Shown: one piece after another, positions 62,498 through 64,000 of the stretch | Position numbering within the stretch: position 1 is the stretch's first letter | How the letters are laid out: each line of letters begins with the position of its first letter | Source: Streptomyces xanthochromogenes | Lineage (GTDB): Bacteria; Actinomycetota; Actinomycetes; Streptomycetales; Streptomycetaceae | Reading direction: 5' to 3' | DNA length: 64,000 nucleotides | Assembly: GCF_014650455.1 (NCBI RefSeq) | Contig: NZ_BMUZ01000010.1 | Location: forward strand, 1 to 64,000 | Position numbers and translations under genes: made by a program | The notes under the pieces: generated by a model | What the model was told of the DNA's origin: nothing | The model's database searches: none | What the model saw: the letters and a program-made list of their open reading frames with translations, nothing else

Positions 62498-63091
62498 TCA
62501 ATGGCCGGTCCGCAACCCCTCGAAGGCCATCCGCACGACGGTGTCGGCCACCTGGTCCCCGTCCGCCTCCCCCTCGCGCTGCGGCCGGTACCACTCGACC
62601 AGCGAGTTGACCATGCCGAAGAGCAGCCTGGTCGCCAGGCGAATGTCCAGGTCGGAGCGGAGGTCACCGTCCGCGACGGCCGCCTTGAGCAGATCGGCGA
62701 CGCGCTGGTCGAACTCCCGGCGGCGCTCCATCGCCCAGCGCTCCGTCTTGGTGTTCCCGCGGACGCGCAACAGCAGGGTGACGTAGGGAAGTTCGGCCAT
62801 CAGGACCTCGACCGTACGTCGGGTGACGTACTCGACCCGCTCGATCGACCGCCCGCGCACGGCGCCCGGCTCGTCCAGGACGCCGAAGAGCCCTTCGATG
62901 GCGCGACTCACGGCGCGGTGGAGGAGCTCCTCCTTGCCGGCCACGTGATGATAGATGGACGACTTGGAGATCCCGGCCGCCTTGGACAGGTGCTCCATCG
63001 AAGTGCCGTCGTAACCACGCTCGTTGAAGATCCGCACCGCGACCGTGAGCAGCGTCTCGGGCGTATAGGTGTCGCGCTTGGGGGTGGTCAT
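62498..63091 (-). CDS. TetR-family regulator
   Basis: A 197-aa repressor. The HTH lies at about 10-55 (LTVAVRIFNERGYDGTSMEHLSKAAGISKSSIYHHVAGKEEL), followed by a ligand-binding helical domain. The ATG at 63091 overlaps the stop of the dehydrogenase gene (ATGA), so it is probably its co-regulator, perhaps responding to acyl-CoA. Confidence 0.93.
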   Translation of the reverse strand: MTTPKRDTYTPETLLTVAVRIFNERGYDGTSMEHLSKAAGISKSSIYHHVAGKEELLHRAVSRAIEGLFGVLDEPGAVRGRSIERVEYVTRRTVEVLMAELPYVTLLLRVRGNTKTERWAMERRREFDQRVADLLKAAVADGDLRSDLDIRLATRLLFGMVNSLVEWYRPQREGEADGDQVADTVVRMAFEGLRTGH

Positions 63092-64000
63092 GAACCCGTC
63101 TCCTCGTCGCCCGCGTACGCCTGCCGGTAGAGCGCGAGCGAGGGGGCGTAGCGGCCGGTGGGGCAGCGCTCGTGCAGGGCCGAGAGCAGGTCGTACGCCC
63201 AGTCCTGACCCAGGCGCCGGTTCCATTCGACGGGCCCCAGCGGGTAGTTGACACCGAGCCGCATCGCGGTGTCGATGTCCTCGGGCGATGCGACGCCCTT
63301 GGCGACGGCGTCGGCCGCGAAGTCGACGAGCATCGCGACGGTGCGGGCGACGATCATGCCCGGCACGTCCCCGATGACGCTGACCTCCTTGCCGAGCTTC
63401 TGGAACAGGCCGACGGCCTCGCTGACGGCCCGCTCGGAGGTGTCCTCGGCGGCGGAGAGCGCGATGCGGGTGGCGCCCCGGTAGTCGAGGGCCAGGTCGA
63501 AGTAGACGACGTCGGCGAACTCGACGGACGTCTTGCCGTCGGCGGGGACGAGCTGTCCATCCCCCGGAAGCTCGATGTAGGGACCGCCCTCGTTGACGGT
63601 CTTCACCGCGATGCCGGCCTCGCCCATCATCGCCACGAGATCGCGGGCCGGGCCGAGGTCACCGACCACGGTGACGGCCCCGGGCGCCTCGGCGGGCGGC
63701 GCGGTGTTCGGGGCGGGCCGCGCCGCCTCTTGGGAGGGCACGCCGGGCGCGCCGTAGGCGTACCAGCCGCGCCCGCTCTTGCGCCCGTGCAGCCCGGATT
63801 CGACGAGGCGGCGCTGGGCCAGGGACGGCGTGAACTTGGGGCTCTGGAAGAAGGACTCCCATACCGAGCGCGTCACCGCCTCGTTGACGTCCTGCCCGAT
63901 GAGGTCGGTGAGCTCGAAGGGCCCCATGCGGAATCCGCCGCACTCGCGCAGCACCGCGTCGATGGTGGCCGGGTCGGCGCCGCGCTCCTCGTGGATCGCG
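63088..64000 (-). CDS. 3-hydroxyacyl-CoA dehydrogenase (5' end outside the window)
   Basis: C-terminal 303 residues of an NAD-dependent dehydrogenase of beta-oxidation or phenylacetate-type pathways. The visible part has two 3HCDH C-terminal domains: one with FRMGPFELTDLIGQDVNEAV and GLHGRKSGRGWYAYG, a second with VIGDVPGMIVARTVAMLVDFAADAV and MRLGVNYPLGPVEW. The Rossmann NAD-binding domain lies beyond the window edge. Operon with the TetR gene. Confidence 0.93.
   Translation of the reverse strand, partial: AIHEERGADPATIDAVLRECGGFRMGPFELTDLIGQDVNEAVTRSVWESFFQSPKFTPSLAQRRLVESGLHGRKSGRGWYAYGAPGVPSQEAARPAPNTAPPAEAPGAVTVVGDLGPARDLVAMMGEAGIAVKTVNEGGPYIELPGDGQLVPADGKTSVEFADVVYFDLALDYRGATRIALSAAEDTSERAVSEAVGLFQKLGKEVSVIGDVPGMIVARTVAMLVDFAADAVAKGVASPEDIDTAMRLGVNYPLGPVEWNRRLGQDWAYDLLSALHERCPTGRYAPSLALYRQAYAGDEETGS

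Overview
The window is chromosomal DNA from a Streptomyces or very close actinomycete. The evidence is GC-rich codon use, frequent GTG starts, heavy translational coupling (ATGA, GTGA and TGATG overlaps), typical Streptomyces families (SARP/BTAD regulators, a WhiJ-type XRE/DUF397 pair, a SpoIIE phosphatase, mycothiol-dependent isomerase, proteasome activator Bpa, BkdR) and five perfect 14-bp parS sites (GTTTCACGTGAAAC). parS sites in Streptomyces cluster around oriC, so this is probably the core near the origin.

Left part (1-17.1 kb): a contractile injection system (CIS, phage-tail-like) locus, all on the + strand. A divergent SARP-type regulator, cut by the window edge, lies to its left. The order is a putative cargo protein, a 51-aa protein, sheath, inner tube, a tail-assembly-chaperone-like protein, a DUF6760 protein, a 1,217-aa disordered protein with at least 18 VQR motifs, a second tube-type protein, a LysM tube/spike adaptor, a VgrG-like spike, gp25 wedge, gp6-like and gp7-like baseplate proteins, and a zinc-ribbon membrane protein resembling CisA. 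The AAA+ ATPase, cap and PAAR tip expected in such systems are not in the window. The cargo and the disordered protein share a Pro/Ala-rich VQR motif. This is the part most likely to hold undescribed biology.

Middle part (17.2-41.5 kb): housekeeping and regulatory genes. They include aspS, a PAS-GAF-SpoIIE-HATPase phosphatase, an AI-2E-family permease, a pirin gene broken by an internal out-of-frame deletion, an SseB-domain protein, a WhiJ-like module, an acyl-CoA dehydrogenase, an SRPBCC protein, an M18 aminopeptidase, a large AfsR-like regulator, a DUF4232 lipoprotein, a thioredoxin/NHL protein, a LURP-one-related protein, a nitrilase-family hydrolase, a mycothiol-dependent isomerase and a GntR-MFS pair. 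Two intergenic spaces (about 22.5 and 36.5 kb) carry the same composite repeat in opposite orientations.

Right part (41.6-64 kb): two complete operons for branched-chain 2-oxoacid dehydrogenase (E1alpha-E1beta-E2), both on the - strand. One is divergent from a LuxR response regulator and the other from a BkdR-type Lrp regulator. Neither has an E3 gene nearby. Between them lie a flavin-reductase-like FMN/PLP-oxidase-fold protein, a phosphotransferase with a TTA codon (bldA target candidate), two divergent Ser/Thr kinases, a secreted anchored protein, the proteasome activator Bpa, a quinone oxidoreductase, a K+ channel and a molybdenum cofactor pair (mobA-moeA). A lipoprotein hydrolase, a TetR regulator and a partial 3-hydroxyacyl-CoA dehydrogenase close the window.

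No tRNA, rRNA, CRISPR array, insertion sequence or prophage was recognised apart from the domesticated tail-like CIS.
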